A model generated the notes under the pieces. It was not told where the DNA came from, made no database searches, and saw nothing but the letters and a program-made list of their open reading frames with translations. A DNA stretch of 39,652 bases from Eubacterium sp. (lineage in GTDB: Bacteria > Bacillota > Clostridia > Lachnospirales > Lachnospiraceae), in the NCBI GenBank assembly GCA_022791495.1, contig JAAVZE010000090.1:1-39652 (forward strand), written 5' to 3'. Numbering within the stretch: position 1 is the stretch's first letter; every line of letters begins with the position of its first letter. Both the position numbers and the translations under genes were made by a program. Positions 26,673 to 34,715 of the stretch are shown in pieces.

Positions 26673-28859
26673 TTACTTTTCCTGCCCAGTCAGACCAAAT
26701 ACGGCATTCACCACCTTTTCTGTGGCATGCCCGTCTTCCCAGGAACAGTATTTTTTGCAAAAACAATCATATTTTTCCTGATATTCCTCTTTTACCTCGT
26801 CGATCCGGCGAATGGAATCTATGATCTCTCCCGTTTCAAAAAGCATAGGCCCTGGAAGCTCTTCCTCCACATCCATATAAAATCCCCGGAGTACACTGCG
26901 GTATTTTTCCAGGTCATAGGTAAAAAATAACATAGGCCTTCTCAGATTCGCATAGTCAAAAAAGACTGAGGAATAATCGGTGATCAGAATATCCGATATC
27001 AGATAGAGTCTGGCGATATCATCGTATTTGCTCAGATTCCATGCAAAACCCTTATACTGACTCAAATCAAGAAAATCTGCAATAAAATAATGGGTTCTGA
27101 GGATCACCACATACTCCTCTCCCAGTTCCTTCTTCATCTGCTCCAGATCCAGTTTCAGAGTAAATTTATACTGGGCATGGCCATAAAATTCATCGTCCCG
27201 CCAGGTAGGCGCATAGAGGATCACCTTCTTATCCTCCGGTATGCCAAGCTCCGACTTAATCTGCCGCATCAGCTGTTCTTTGTCTTCCCGGTACAAAATA
27301 TCATTTCTTGGATAACCGGACTCCAGCATCTGTCCATCGTACATAAAGGCCCGGCGGAAAATGTCCTCCGAAAACTGATTCGGCGCCACCAGGTAGTCCC
27401 AGGAACGAGTCTGGATATAAAACTGCTCCTTATACAGTGGGGATGCCGTGGTCACATCTTCCATGTCAAATACCAGCTTCTTCAATGGCGTTCCATGCCA
27501 GGTCTCCAAAAACACATTGCCCTTCCGCTTGATAAAATACTGGGGCTGTCTTCCATTAAAAACAATATACTTTGCCCTTGCCATATAAAAGAAATACTTA
27601 AAACTAAACCGCTTCATCTGCCCAGAGGGATACGGAAGCTTTAGCTTATCCCCCGCATTCACCCACATATAGTTATATTTCCCCGGATATTTTTCGTTAA
27701 GGTATTCAAAAATATACTTCGGGCTGTCAGAATAACTTTTCCCAAAAAAGCTCTCAAAAATCACGGTATCCTCCATCATCTTCATCTTAGAAAATACCTT
27801 CTCATACAGATAGCGCTTCATCTTAGACCGGCTGGTGCAGATCCGGAACAACGTCTGTTTTCTCGCATGATTCCTGGTCTTGCTGGCAAGTCCCGCCGCA
27901 TCTCCAGCCATTCCATACCGTATCAGTTTTTTGGGATGATGCTTCAGCATAGAGTATACATTTTTTCCAAGCAGCTTTAATGTATCCTGTAGAACGATCA
28001 CCGTCTCTTTTTGTTTCGCCGGCTTTGCCTCCACCATAAAAGAAGCGATCCTGGTCACAAGCCACATAACAAGTTTATAATCCAGATACTGATTCTTACC
28101 CTCATCCTGGGCAGGAATAAATCTCTTTGCCTTTTGATAAGCCTCCATACCCTCAAACACTTTTTTCTCATCGTCCTTCGCCTGCAGCAGGGAAGGCAGG
28201 TTTACTGGATCATTATGTTTTCTTTTTATATATAAGCCCTCTTCACAAAATAACGTTTTTTCTGCATGAGAAAGCACCTGCATCAAAAAAGGCAGGTCTG
28301 AAAAATAATGCAGATCTTCGCAAAAACGAATCGAATGTTCCCGAATCACCTTACGGGAGATCAGCATTCCAAGAATCGTTATCCCCTGAAGACTCTTAGC
28401 CCTCATAGGAAGGTATTCATAGGCATTGTCCATATCCCCATCATACACCTTATGCTCTACACCGTTCTGGCGGTCCAGTTCCTCTCCGTTGTCAAAATAT
28501 ACCTTCCGGCTGTACCACGTACTCTGCAGTCTGCCGTAGACCACTCCGTCAGGCACTTCTCTTTCCATAAGCCTCTCCAGCGTATCGGGAGCCAGATAAT
28601 CATCGGCATCCATAAAAAGGATATATTCCCCGGCAGCTACATCAAGCCCGACGTTTCTTGCCGCCGCCACGCCGCCTGCATCTCCTGTGGCGGCAAAATG
28701 TATCTTCAATCTGTTCCATTCACTCACATCTGGTTTTTCACATCCGTCACATACCATGATCACTTCAAAATCATGGAAACTCTGATCTGCCAGACTTCCC
28801 AGGCAGTCCCGGATATAGTTCTTTTCATCGTGATAAGCTACAATTACACTTATCTTCAC
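26673..28859 (-). CDS. Bifunctional GT2 glycosyltransferase / CDP-glycerol glycerophosphotransferase
   Basis: 728 residues starting at GTG with GGAGG 9 nt upstream. N-terminal GT2 domain (SVIVAYHDEKNYIRDCLGSL, FEVIMVCDGCEK, AAARNVGLDVAAGEYILFMD then the DADDYL metal site), a helical middle, and a C-terminal TagF domain (about 335-728) with FLETWHGTPLKKL, YPRNDILY, ILYAPTWRDDEF and ITDYSSVFFDYANLRRPMLFF. It is a near-relative of the next gene, which carries an extra acidic insert, so the pair looks like a duplication. First gene of the unit; a promoter candidate lies at 28964-28993. No TagGH-type exporter is in the window. Confidence 0.88.
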   Translation of the reverse strand: MKISVIVAYHDEKNYIRDCLGSLADQSFHDFEVIMVCDGCEKPDVSEWNRLKIHFAATGDAGGVAAARNVGLDVAAGEYILFMDADDYLAPDTLERLMEREVPDGVVYGRLQSTWYSRKVYFDNGEELDRQNGVEHKVYDGDMDNAYEYLPMRAKSLQGITILGMLISRKVIREHSIRFCEDLHYFSDLPFLMQVLSHAEKTLFCEEGLYIKRKHNDPVNLPSLLQAKDDEKKVFEGMEAYQKAKRFIPAQDEGKNQYLDYKLVMWLVTRIASFMVEAKPAKQKETVIVLQDTLKLLGKNVYSMLKHHPKKLIRYGMAGDAAGLASKTRNHARKQTLFRICTSRSKMKRYLYEKVFSKMKMMEDTVIFESFFGKSYSDSPKYIFEYLNEKYPGKYNYMWVNAGDKLKLPYPSGQMKRFSFKYFFYMARAKYIVFNGRQPQYFIKRKGNVFLETWHGTPLKKLVFDMEDVTTASPLYKEQFYIQTRSWDYLVAPNQFSEDIFRRAFMYDGQMLESGYPRNDILYREDKEQLMRQIKSELGIPEDKKVILYAPTWRDDEFYGHAQYKFTLKLDLEQMKKELGEEYVVILRTHYFIADFLDLSQYKGFAWNLSKYDDIARLYLISDILITDYSSVFFDYANLRRPMLFFTYDLEKYRSVLRGFYMDVEEELPGPMLFETGEIIDSIRRIDEVKEEYQEKYDCFCKKYCSWEDGHATEKVVNAVFGLTGQEK

Positions 28860-28946
28860 TGATCATTCCTCCAGCATAATATATAATAAGGTATCATACA
28901 GATACCCAGCCTATTGTAACTAAAATTCTGCTTATTCTATCACATT

Positions 28947-28964
28947 TAAGTCCGACAGGACTTA
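28947..28964. repeat. TAAGTCC stem-loop at the glycerophosphotransferase promoter
   Basis: TAAGTCC-GACA-GGACTTA, followed on the plus strand by TTTTATCACAT. It overlaps the -10 and probable start site of the minus-strand promoter. The same plan (TAAGTnC, four bases, GnACTTA, TTTTATCA) occurs at 31503-31531. The rest of the 28860-29141 gap shows no gene. Confidence 0.5.
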
Positions 28965-28993
28965 TTTTATCACATGTATATCCTGTGTGGCAA
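28964..28993 (-). promoter_or_regulatory. Candidate promoter of the glycerophosphotransferase unit
   Basis: Minus-strand -35 TTGCCA (28988-28993), 18 bp, -10 TAAAAT (28964-28969), giving a leader of about 100 nt that also holds GGTATC-TGTAT-GATACC, a small hairpin near 28891-28907. Confidence 0.4.
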
Positions 28994-29141
28994 GAAATAA
29001 AATGCCTGGATATACTACAAGTTTACCCCTCTTTTACAAAAAGTACCTGTACTTTCCACACTTATTTGCAGAAAATACAGGTATTTGATACTTTGCCAGG
29101 CAGTAACTCAAAGATGCCCGACGACACCTGACAAGCTGTTA

Positions 29142-30050
29142 TCACCCAAACAATCCGGCAAACCAGCTGGCGATCTTTTCGGCGATCTCTGTAAAAAATT
29201 CAATGATCTTTTCAAAAAATCCTTTCGCCTGATCCAGATCGATGTCCAGGTCTTTGAGACGGTTATACACATCTTCTGCCTGCTGCTTCAGTTTATCCAC
29301 ATCCAGATCCAGGTCCTTGATCTTCTCCAGAAGAGCTGCCAGTCTCTGTTCCTGCTCGGCTGTCAGCTTCACATCCAATTCTCCGGCAGATTCTTGAATG
29401 ATCTCTTTGACCTCTTCCTTCGTTTCCACATCACCGTCCAGCACTCTTTGTTTTACCAAAGCTACCAGTTCTTCCGCTTTTTCCGCTCCCAGCTCCTGAC
29501 CAAGTTCACCGGTCAGCACGAGCTCATTCGTCGCGGCATCTGCATTTTCTTTTTTCAGATCCTCGCCGGTCATCGTAGAATACGCCTTCATGGCACCTAC
29601 CAGAGCCGCCGTTCCCGACAGATTAAAAGGACCTGCCACCGTCACTTTCGCGTCATTGATCCCCGCTGTGATCAGGGCATTGGTGTACATACCACTAGTG
29701 CAATAGGTAATATTTTTTGTGACAACACTGATTCCTTTTCCCTCTTCTGCTTTTTCGATGCGGACAGAAGAAAGCGCCTTAGTCCCGATCACCGAATCCG
29801 AGAGGTACTCATCCAGATAATCGTGTTCATCCTCGTTGGTCACCTGAATCACTTCATAATCTGCCAGTTCCTCTTCTGTCACATCCAGAAGAGAAAGAAC
29901 CGTATTTTTCTGTTCTTTCGTAAGGTCTGCTCCCAGGGATATATAGGGTTTTTCATCTCCCTCTACCGCATCCGCTTTTGAAACAGAGACCGGCATCAAT
30001 ACCATCCCCAGTGCAACAAGCCCCACCAGAACCTTTTTCCATTTACTCAT
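29142..30050 (-). CDS. Secreted DUF1002 protein
   Basis: 302 residues with a signal peptide (MSKWKKVLVGLVALGMVLMP, cleavage probably after SKADA). The DUF1002 core is clear: ISLGADLTKEQKNTVLSLLD, VTNEDEHDYLDEYL, ALSSVRIEKAEEGKGISV, ITYCTSGMYTNALITAGIND then AKVTVAGPFNLSGTAAL. The C-terminal third is a charged helical stretch ending in a strongly amphipathic, aromatic helix (FFEKIIEFFTEIAEKIASWF then AGLFG), which could bind membranes. The family is widespread in Firmicutes with no assigned role. The gene follows dapL by 80 nt containing two palindromes, so it may have its own promoter. Confidence 0.87.
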   Translation of the reverse strand: MSKWKKVLVGLVALGMVLMPVSVSKADAVEGDEKPYISLGADLTKEQKNTVLSLLDVTEEELADYEVIQVTNEDEHDYLDEYLSDSVIGTKALSSVRIEKAEEGKGISVVTKNITYCTSGMYTNALITAGINDAKVTVAGPFNLSGTAALVGAMKAYSTMTGEDLKKENADAATNELVLTGELGQELGAEKAEELVALVKQRVLDGDVETKEEVKEIIQESAGELDVKLTAEQEQRLAALLEKIKDLDLDVDKLKQQAEDVYNRLKDLDIDLDQAKGFFEKIIEFFTEIAEKIASWFAGLFG

Positions 30051-30065
30051 ATTTCCCCCTATTCC

Positions 30066-30081
30066 TGCGCAATATTGCGCA
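30066..30081. repeat. Perfect 16-bp palindrome upstream of the DUF1002 gene
   Basis: TGCGCAATATTGCGCA, 15 nt from the DUF1002 start codon. With TTGAGC at 30107-30112 (minus strand) and 17 bp, AATATT inside it could serve as -10, so it could be an operator. Speculative. Confidence 0.45.
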
Positions 30082-30093
30082 TATATCGCTTTC

Positions 30094-30112
30094 GCTCAAT
30101 GATGCATTGAGC
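30094..30112. repeat. 8-bp stem hairpin between dapL and the DUF1002 gene
   Basis: GCTCAATG-ATG-CATTGAGC, 18 nt after the dapL stop. No T-run follows in the minus direction (GAAAGCG), so it is a weak terminator; it may instead be a regulatory site for the next gene. Confidence 0.4.
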
Positions 30113-30130
30113 CTCAATAATTTACAGAAG

Positions 30131-31342
30131 CTATTTTTTCAGCCGCTGCATCGCCTCTTCGGTGTTTTCAAGAGATCCAAAAGCAGTAAGCCGGAAATAT
30201 CCTTCCCCGCTCGGTCCAAAACCACTTCCCGGAGTTCCCACAATATTGTGATTCTCCAGCAAATGATCAAAGAATTCCCAGGAAGTCATCTGATCCGGCG
30301 TCTTCAGCCAGATATACGGCGCATTTACACCACCAAATACTGTATAGCCGGCACTTGTGAGCCCTTCCCTGATAATCTTTGCATTGTTCATATAATAAGC
30401 GATCTGGTCTTTCGTCTGTTTCTGTCCCTCATCACTGTACACCGCCTCTCCGGCTCTCTGTATGATGTAAGGGGCACCGTTAAACTTCGTACCATGTCTT
30501 CTCGCCCAGAGACTGTTCAGAGAAACGCCGTCACATACCAGCTCTTTCGGGATTACGGTAAATCCAAGACGGGTTCCTGTAAATCCTGCATTTTTAGAAA
30601 AGCTTCGCATCTCAATGGCACACTTTTTCGCACCATCACACTCAAAGATCGAATGCGGAACATCGTCCTCAGAAATATATGCTTCATACGCTGCATCATA
30701 TATAATAACAGCACCATTTGTCAAAGCAAAGTCAACCCACCTCTGTAACTGCTCTTTATTTAATGTCGTTCCCGTAGGATTGTTCGGACAGCAGATGTAG
30801 ATCATATCCGGGATCTCCTTGGGTATCTCTGGCACAAAATCATTCTCTGCTGTACACGGCATATAGATCACATTAGACCAGCACTCCTTATCTTTCAGGT
30901 ACTCGCCGGTTCTGCCTGCCATGGCATTCGTGTCCACATACACCGGATATACTGGATCACACACTGCGATTCGGTTATTCTGGGAAAAGATATCTCCGAT
31001 GTTCCCGGAGTCACTCTTCGCACCATCACTGACAAAAATCTCGTCAATGGCAATGTCCACCCCTCTGGCTTTATAATCTTTCTGCGCAATGGCACTTCTC
31101 AAAAATTCATACCCCAGATCCGGCGCATAGCCCTTAAAGGTAGCAGCATCCGCCATCTCGTCCACCGCTTTATGCATCGCAGCGATCACTGCAGGTGCCA
31201 GAGGAAGGGTTACATCACCGATTCCAAGACGGATCACTTTTTTATCTGGATTCGCTTCTGTGTATGCATTTACCTTCTTGCCAATGGTGGAAAAAAGATA
31301 ACTGCCTGGTAATTTCAGATAATTGTCATTTATTTGGTACAT
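30131..31342 (-). CDS. dapL: LL-diaminopimelate aminotransferase
   Basis: 403 residues from the ATG at 31342 ([20 protein letters not shown]) with AGGAGG 7 nt upstream; the longer frame upstream has no ribosome site. It converts tetrahydrodipicolinate to LL-diaminopimelate in one step using glutamate, feeding lysine and peptidoglycan synthesis. The DapL start [31 protein letters not shown], the substrate loop [26 protein letters not shown], and the PLP lysine region [19 protein letters not shown] are all present. It is a fold-type I class, and the DapL branch is typical of Clostridia. Divergent from dinB. Confidence 0.95.
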   Translation of the reverse strand: MYQINDNYLKLPGSYLFSTIGKKVNAYTEANPDKKVIRLGIGDVTLPLAPAVIAAMHKAVDEMADAATFKGYAPDLGYEFLRSAIAQKDYKARGVDIAIDEIFVSDGAKSDSGNIGDIFSQNNRIAVCDPVYPVYVDTNAMAGRTGEYLKDKECWSNVIYMPCTAENDFVPEIPKEIPDMIYICCPNNPTGTTLNKEQLQRWVDFALTNGAVIIYDAAYEAYISEDDVPHSIFECDGAKKCAIEMRSFSKNAGFTGTRLGFTVIPKELVCDGVSLNSLWARRHGTKFNGAPYIIQRAGEAVYSDEGQKQTKDQIAYYMNNAKIIREGLTSAGYTVFGGVNAPYIWLKTPDQMTSWEFFDHLLENHNIVGTPGSGFGPSGEGYFRLTAFGSLENTEEAMQRLKK

Positions 31343-31374
31343 AATAAAACCTCCTAGCATTAATGTATGCACTT

Positions 31375-31403
31375 ATTCTATCATCCTCCCCCATTTTATG
31401 CAA
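31375..31403 (-). promoter_or_regulatory. dapL promoter
   Basis: Minus-strand -35 TTGCAT (31398-31403), 17 bp, -10 TAGAAT (31375-31380), 32 nt upstream of the dapL start. The same -35 with flanking GGACTTGCATAAA occurs in the tRNA-Cys promoter. Confidence 0.65.
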
Positions 31404-31410
31404 GTCCTTC

Positions 31411-31439
31411 TTTACAAACATTTGTTCTTATGATAAAAT
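31411..31439 (+). promoter_or_regulatory. dinB promoter with LexA-box match
   Basis: Plus-strand -35 TTTACA (31411-31416), 17 bp, -10 TAAAAT (31434-31439). The spacer is covered by CAAACATTTGTTC (31415-31427), whose complement GAACAAATGTTTG fits the Gram-positive SOS box GAACRNRYGTTYG at every position. LexA bound here would block dinB and sit 11 bp from the dapL -35. The leader to dinB is about 175 nt. Confidence 0.65.
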
Positions 31440-31453
31440 TGTTTTATCATAAG
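31427..31453. repeat. 12-bp perfect hairpin at the dinB start site
   Basis: CTTATGATAAAA-TTG-TTTTATCATAAG. It overlaps the dinB -10 and the predicted transcription start. The half TTTTATCATAA recurs at 31521-31531. Confidence 0.55.
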
Positions 31454-31478
31454 TTCTGTGCATGATTTCTGCACATAC

Positions 31479-31498
31479 TAAGTTGCGTAAGCAACTTA
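31479..31498. repeat. TAAGTTGC stem-loop in the dinB leader
   Basis: TAAGTTGC-GTAA-GCAACTTA, a perfect 8-bp stem, four nucleotides before a sister stem at 31503. Confidence 0.55.
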
Positions 31499-31502
31499 CT
31501 AT

Positions 31503-31520
31503 TAAGTTCGTTAGAACTTA
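31503..31520. repeat. TAAGTTC stem-loop in the dinB leader
   Basis: TAAGTTC-GTTA-GAACTTA followed by TTTTATCATAA. Same layout as the element at 28947-28964. Confidence 0.55.
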
Positions 31521-31562
31521 TTTTATCATAATATTTGTGTATCAAATGAGGGCACCGATAAG

Positions 31563-31605
31563 ATCGTCTTTCACATTGTTATAAATAATGTCTATTTGAG
31601 TCGGG
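31563..31605 (+). repeat. Diverged copy of the dinB 5' end in the dinB leader
   Basis: This stretch matches 31623-31665, the first codons of dinB, at a period of exactly 60 bp with about seven differences in 43 nt. Translated in the same frame it gives IVFHIVINNVYLSRG beside the real IVFHIDVNNAYLSWE. The dinB ribosome site and start codon lie between the copies. Confidence 0.8.
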
Positions 31606-31619
31606 GGGGAGGAAATATT

Positions 31620-32840
31620 ATGATTGTCTTTCACATTGATGTAAATAACGCCTATTTGAGCTGGGAAGCGGTTTACCGTCTCACGGAACTGAATGAAACC
31701 CTGGACCTGAGAACGATCCCTTCTGTGGTAGGGGGCGACGAACAGAACCGTCATGGCATTGTTCTGGCTAAAAGCATGCCTGCCAAAGCATTCGGCATCA
31801 AGACTGCTGAGACTCTGGCAGAGGCCAGAAAAAAATGTCCGGATATTCTCATCGTTCCTCCCAGACACCATTTATATAGGATATTTTCCAATGAACTCAT
31901 CGCCTATCTCAGGACAGTCACCCCTGTAGTAGAACAATACAGTATAGATGAAGCTTTTGTCGATATGACCGGCTGCCCGCTTCTCACCAGGTATTCTCCT
32001 GTAGAAGCGGCGGAACAGATCCGGCAGGAGATCCATGATCGCTTCGGCTATACGGTAAATATCGGCGTATCTACCAATAAGCTTTTGGCAAAAATGGCAT
32101 CGGACTTTGAGAAGCCAGACAAAGTCCACAGTCTCTTTCCAAATGAAATAAAAGAAAAAATGTGGCCTCTCCCGGTGGGCGATCTGTTTTTTGTCGGGCG
32201 CGCTTCTGCCAAAAAGCTATACAATCTGGGGATCCGAACCATCGGTGAACTCGCCCGGACAGATAAGGCGATCTTACAGTCCCACATGGGCAAACACGGT
32301 ACCACCATCCACGACTACGCCAATGGCATCGACGTCTCCCCGGTGCAGAGTGAACAGGCGGACGCCAAGGGCTGCGGCAATTCCACCACTCTTCCGCGGG
32401 ATGTCACCGATGCCGGCGAAGCCAAAAACATCCTGTTAAATCTCTGCGAATCTGTGGGCAGCCGCCTCCGGGCAGATGAATTTATGGCGCAGGTGGTCGC
32501 TGTTTCGATCAAAGACAGCCAGTTCCACCACATCAGCCATCAGTGCACCCTGCCTTCTGCTACCAATACCACCAGTGAATTATACAGCTCTGTCTGTGGG
32601 CTTTTTGATGAATTGTGGGACGGTTCCCCCATCCGGCTGCTCGGTGTATCTACCTCAAAGCTCACAAGAGAGCGTCTCCGTCAGATCAACCTTACCGACA
32701 GCAGATATTATATAAAACAGGGACAATTAGAAAAAGCAGTAGACGACATTCGTAAAAAATATGGAAATAATGCAATTTTCCGTGCATCCTCTCTTGAAAA
32801 ATCAGCTGCTTTTAACGATAATAAAGATAGAAAAAAATAG
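31620..32840 (+). CDS. dinB: Y-family DNA polymerase IV
   Basis: 406 residues from the ATG at 31620 with GGGGAGGA upstream; an in-frame TTG at 31596 is rejected because it sits in the duplicated leader. The translesion polymerase active site is visible: FHIDVNNAYLSWEA with D7, and YSIDEAFVDMTG with D110 and E111. It continues through the fingers and thumb (NIGVSTNKLLAKMASDFEKP, the IRTIGELA helix-hairpin-helix) and the little finger. It copies damaged DNA with low fidelity. The HIDVNNAYLSWEA wording marks the Firmicute UmuC-like branch. Promoter architecture suggests SOS control. Confidence 0.93.
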   Translation: MIVFHIDVNNAYLSWEAVYRLTELNETLDLRTIPSVVGGDEQNRHGIVLAKSMPAKAFGIKTAETLAEARKKCPDILIVPPRHHLYRIFSNELIAYLRTVTPVVEQYSIDEAFVDMTGCPLLTRYSPVEAAEQIRQEIHDRFGYTVNIGVSTNKLLAKMASDFEKPDKVHSLFPNEIKEKMWPLPVGDLFFVGRASAKKLYNLGIRTIGELARTDKAILQSHMGKHGTTIHDYANGIDVSPVQSEQADAKGCGNSTTLPRDVTDAGEAKNILLNLCESVGSRLRADEFMAQVVAVSIKDSQFHHISHQCTLPSATNTTSELYSSVCGLFDELWDGSPIRLLGVSTSKLTRERLRQINLTDSRYYIKQGQLEKAVDDIRKKYGNNAIFRASSLEKSAAFNDNKDRKK

Positions 32841-32897
32841 TTTCAGCAGAATATGCCCTGGGCATTTTCCAATAAACCGGTAAAAGGAGTCGATTTC

Positions 32898-34670
32898 ATG
32901 CCTATTTCAAGCAACAGCGTACACAACAATCAGAATCAGTCCGGCAGTATGAACACTGCCGCTGCCAAACGTACCTTTCGTTCCGGAGGGGGCACCATTA
33001 CTGTAAGAGAGGGAGAGACCTTAAAAGGCGTCGTTAGCGATATTCACGGCAATGAGATCACCATCTCTATGGAAGACGGCTCCTCTTTTACAGGAAAGCT
33101 CCCTGAAGCCTCCCAGTACTCCATCGGTCAAAAAGCGGCTTTCCTGATCACGGGACTGGACAGCGGCACCATCTACATGAAGGCAGTATCCCAGGCATAT
33201 CTTTTGGGCATGGAAGACACCATTGAGCAGGCACTTGAAGAGGCAGGGCTCCCGAAAAGCCCAAGAAATCTAGAAATTGTCAGAAGCCTTCTCCTGAACC
33301 AGCAGTCTATAAGCCGGGAAAATATCGCAGAATCCCTGCAGCTGTGTGCTAAATATCCGGATGCGGATGTAAATTCTGTGATCACGATGAAGCGCTTGGG
33401 CATGCCTATGGACACGGCAACCGTAACCCAGTTTGACCAATACAATAAACAGACGCACCAGCTCCTGACCCGGATGGATGCCCTGGTAGACTCCGTCAAC
33501 GAACTTCTCACCGGACTCGCCGAAGAAAATCCATCCATCGCCCGGTATGCCACAGGGGAAGTGCTGGATATGATGCTGCAGTCCCTTCCTTCCTTAGAAG
33601 AACAGAACCTAACCGCCACACAGCTCCAGACAAACCTTTCCGCATCCCCGGAAGCCGAAACAGAAGGTGCTGAGCTACTTCCTGGAGAAGAGAACCAGGA
33701 AATTTCCCCGCAATCAGCAGAGGACAGCCAGACTGCCGGACAAACTGCCACTACACCTTTTGCCCGGATGAGACAGCTTCTGAACGGTATTACCGACCGG
33801 GTCTCTTCTCCAGCGGGTGCAGAGACAAAACCCACCGGATTTATTCCGGAACAGACCGGCCATCTTCTCACTGCGGAAGAACGCAGCTCCCTGTCTGATC
33901 TTCTGGGAAAATATACAGAAAATAAAGAGAGGCTTACATCTCTGGAAAAAGGAGATCTGACAGCAAGGGAACTGTTGACAAATATAAAAAACACCCTTGC
34001 CACCCTTCCCGATGAAGAACTTCATCAGCTGGTGTCACAAAAGGCGTTCCAAAAGGTAGTAAAAGGTCAGTTTTTATCCGGGTGGACTCTCTCTCCCGAG
34101 GGGCTGAAAGAAGAAGGAAGCATAGATACCCTCTACAGCCGGATGCAGCAGCAGTTTTCCGATCTCACGAACCTGAGTCGGATGTTTGCCACACGAAATT
34201 CCGGTGAACAGATCATCAACACTACCTCGGATCTACAGCAGAACCTTGCCTTTATGAAGATGTTAAACGAACAATTCGCTTACATGCAGCTTCCGCTGAA
34301 ATTATCCCAGCAGAATGCCCACGGTGATCTCTATGTCATGACGCGGAAAAACGCCCTGAAAAAATCGAAGGACAATCTCAAGGCTCTTCTTCACCTGGAG
34401 ATGGATTCCCTGGGAACACTGGACATCCACATCACAAAAGATCACACGAGTATTTCTACTCAGTTTTATGCAGCAAAAGAAGCGGCACGAAAGCTTTTAG
34501 AAAAAAATGTGGAATTATTAAAAGATGCCATAAATGAGCAGGGCTATAGCTTCACTTCCGAATTTCTCGCCAAAGAAAAAGACATCGACCTGGTCCATGA
34601 CTTTATTGAAAACGATTCTCCTGCCCCGCCGGCAGCTGTCAAGCGCTATAACTTTGACCTTAGGGCATAA
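32898..34670 (+). CDS. FliK-like protein, flagellar hook-length control type (DUF6240-like)
   Basis: About 590 residues from the ATG at 32898 with AAAGGAG 7 nt upstream. An N-terminal disordered Asn/Gln/Ser start is followed by a small beta domain (TITVREGETLKGVVSDIHGN, then ISMEDGSSFTGKL), a long helical middle, a Glu/Thr/Gln-rich linker (about 255-330), and a C-terminal region of the FliK type: LKALLHLEMDSLGTLDIHIT, then hydrophobic strand and AREAAR-like helix before GYSFTSEF. FliK proteins measure hook length and switch export specificity. I recall DUF6240 for this family but cannot confirm. It starts 57 nt after dinB; other flagellar genes are not adjacent. Confidence 0.65.
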   Translation: MPISSNSVHNNQNQSGSMNTAAAKRTFRSGGGTITVREGETLKGVVSDIHGNEITISMEDGSSFTGKLPEASQYSIGQKAAFLITGLDSGTIYMKAVSQAYLLGMEDTIEQALEEAGLPKSPRNLEIVRSLLLNQQSISRENIAESLQLCAKYPDADVNSVITMKRLGMPMDTATVTQFDQYNKQTHQLLTRMDALVDSVNELLTGLAEENPSIARYATGEVLDMMLQSLPSLEEQNLTATQLQTNLSASPEAETEGAELLPGEENQEISPQSAEDSQTAGQTATTPFARMRQLLNGITDRVSSPAGAETKPTGFIPEQTGHLLTAEERSSLSDLLGKYTENKERLTSLEKGDLTARELLTNIKNTLATLPDEELHQLVSQKAFQKVVKGQFLSGWTLSPEGLKEEGSIDTLYSRMQQQFSDLTNLSRMFATRNSGEQIINTTSDLQQNLAFMKMLNEQFAYMQLPLKLSQQNAHGDLYVMTRKNALKKSKDNLKALLHLEMDSLGTLDIHITKDHTSISTQFYAAKEAARKLLEKNVELLKDAINEQGYSFTSEFLAKEKDIDLVHDFIENDSPAPPAAVKRYNFDLRA

Positions 34671-34673
34671 AAG

Positions 34674-34698
34674 AGGTGCGGTCGAGAAACGCGCACCT
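34674..34698. terminator. Bidirectional terminator between the FliK-like gene and the MATE gene
   Basis: AGGTGCG-GTCGAGAAACG-CGCACCT followed by TTT on the plus strand and CTTTT on the minus strand. It ends both convergent genes. Arms match the hairpin at 17059-17083. Confidence 0.7.
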
Positions 34699-34715
34699 TT
34701 TGAAAATCAGCAAAG

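Noticed and set aside
30094-30112. Strong dapL terminator
   Set aside because: The stem is good but followed by GAAAGCG in the reading direction, not a T-run.
31479-31520. Additional LexA boxes in the dinB leader
   Set aside because: TAAGTTC-GTTA-GAACTTA has the half-sites in the wrong order (GTTC..GAAC rather than GAAC..GTTC).
33173-34003. 276-aa open frame antisense to the FliK-like gene
   Set aside because: No ribosome site or domain, Ser/Arg-rich as expected from the complementary strand of the real gene.
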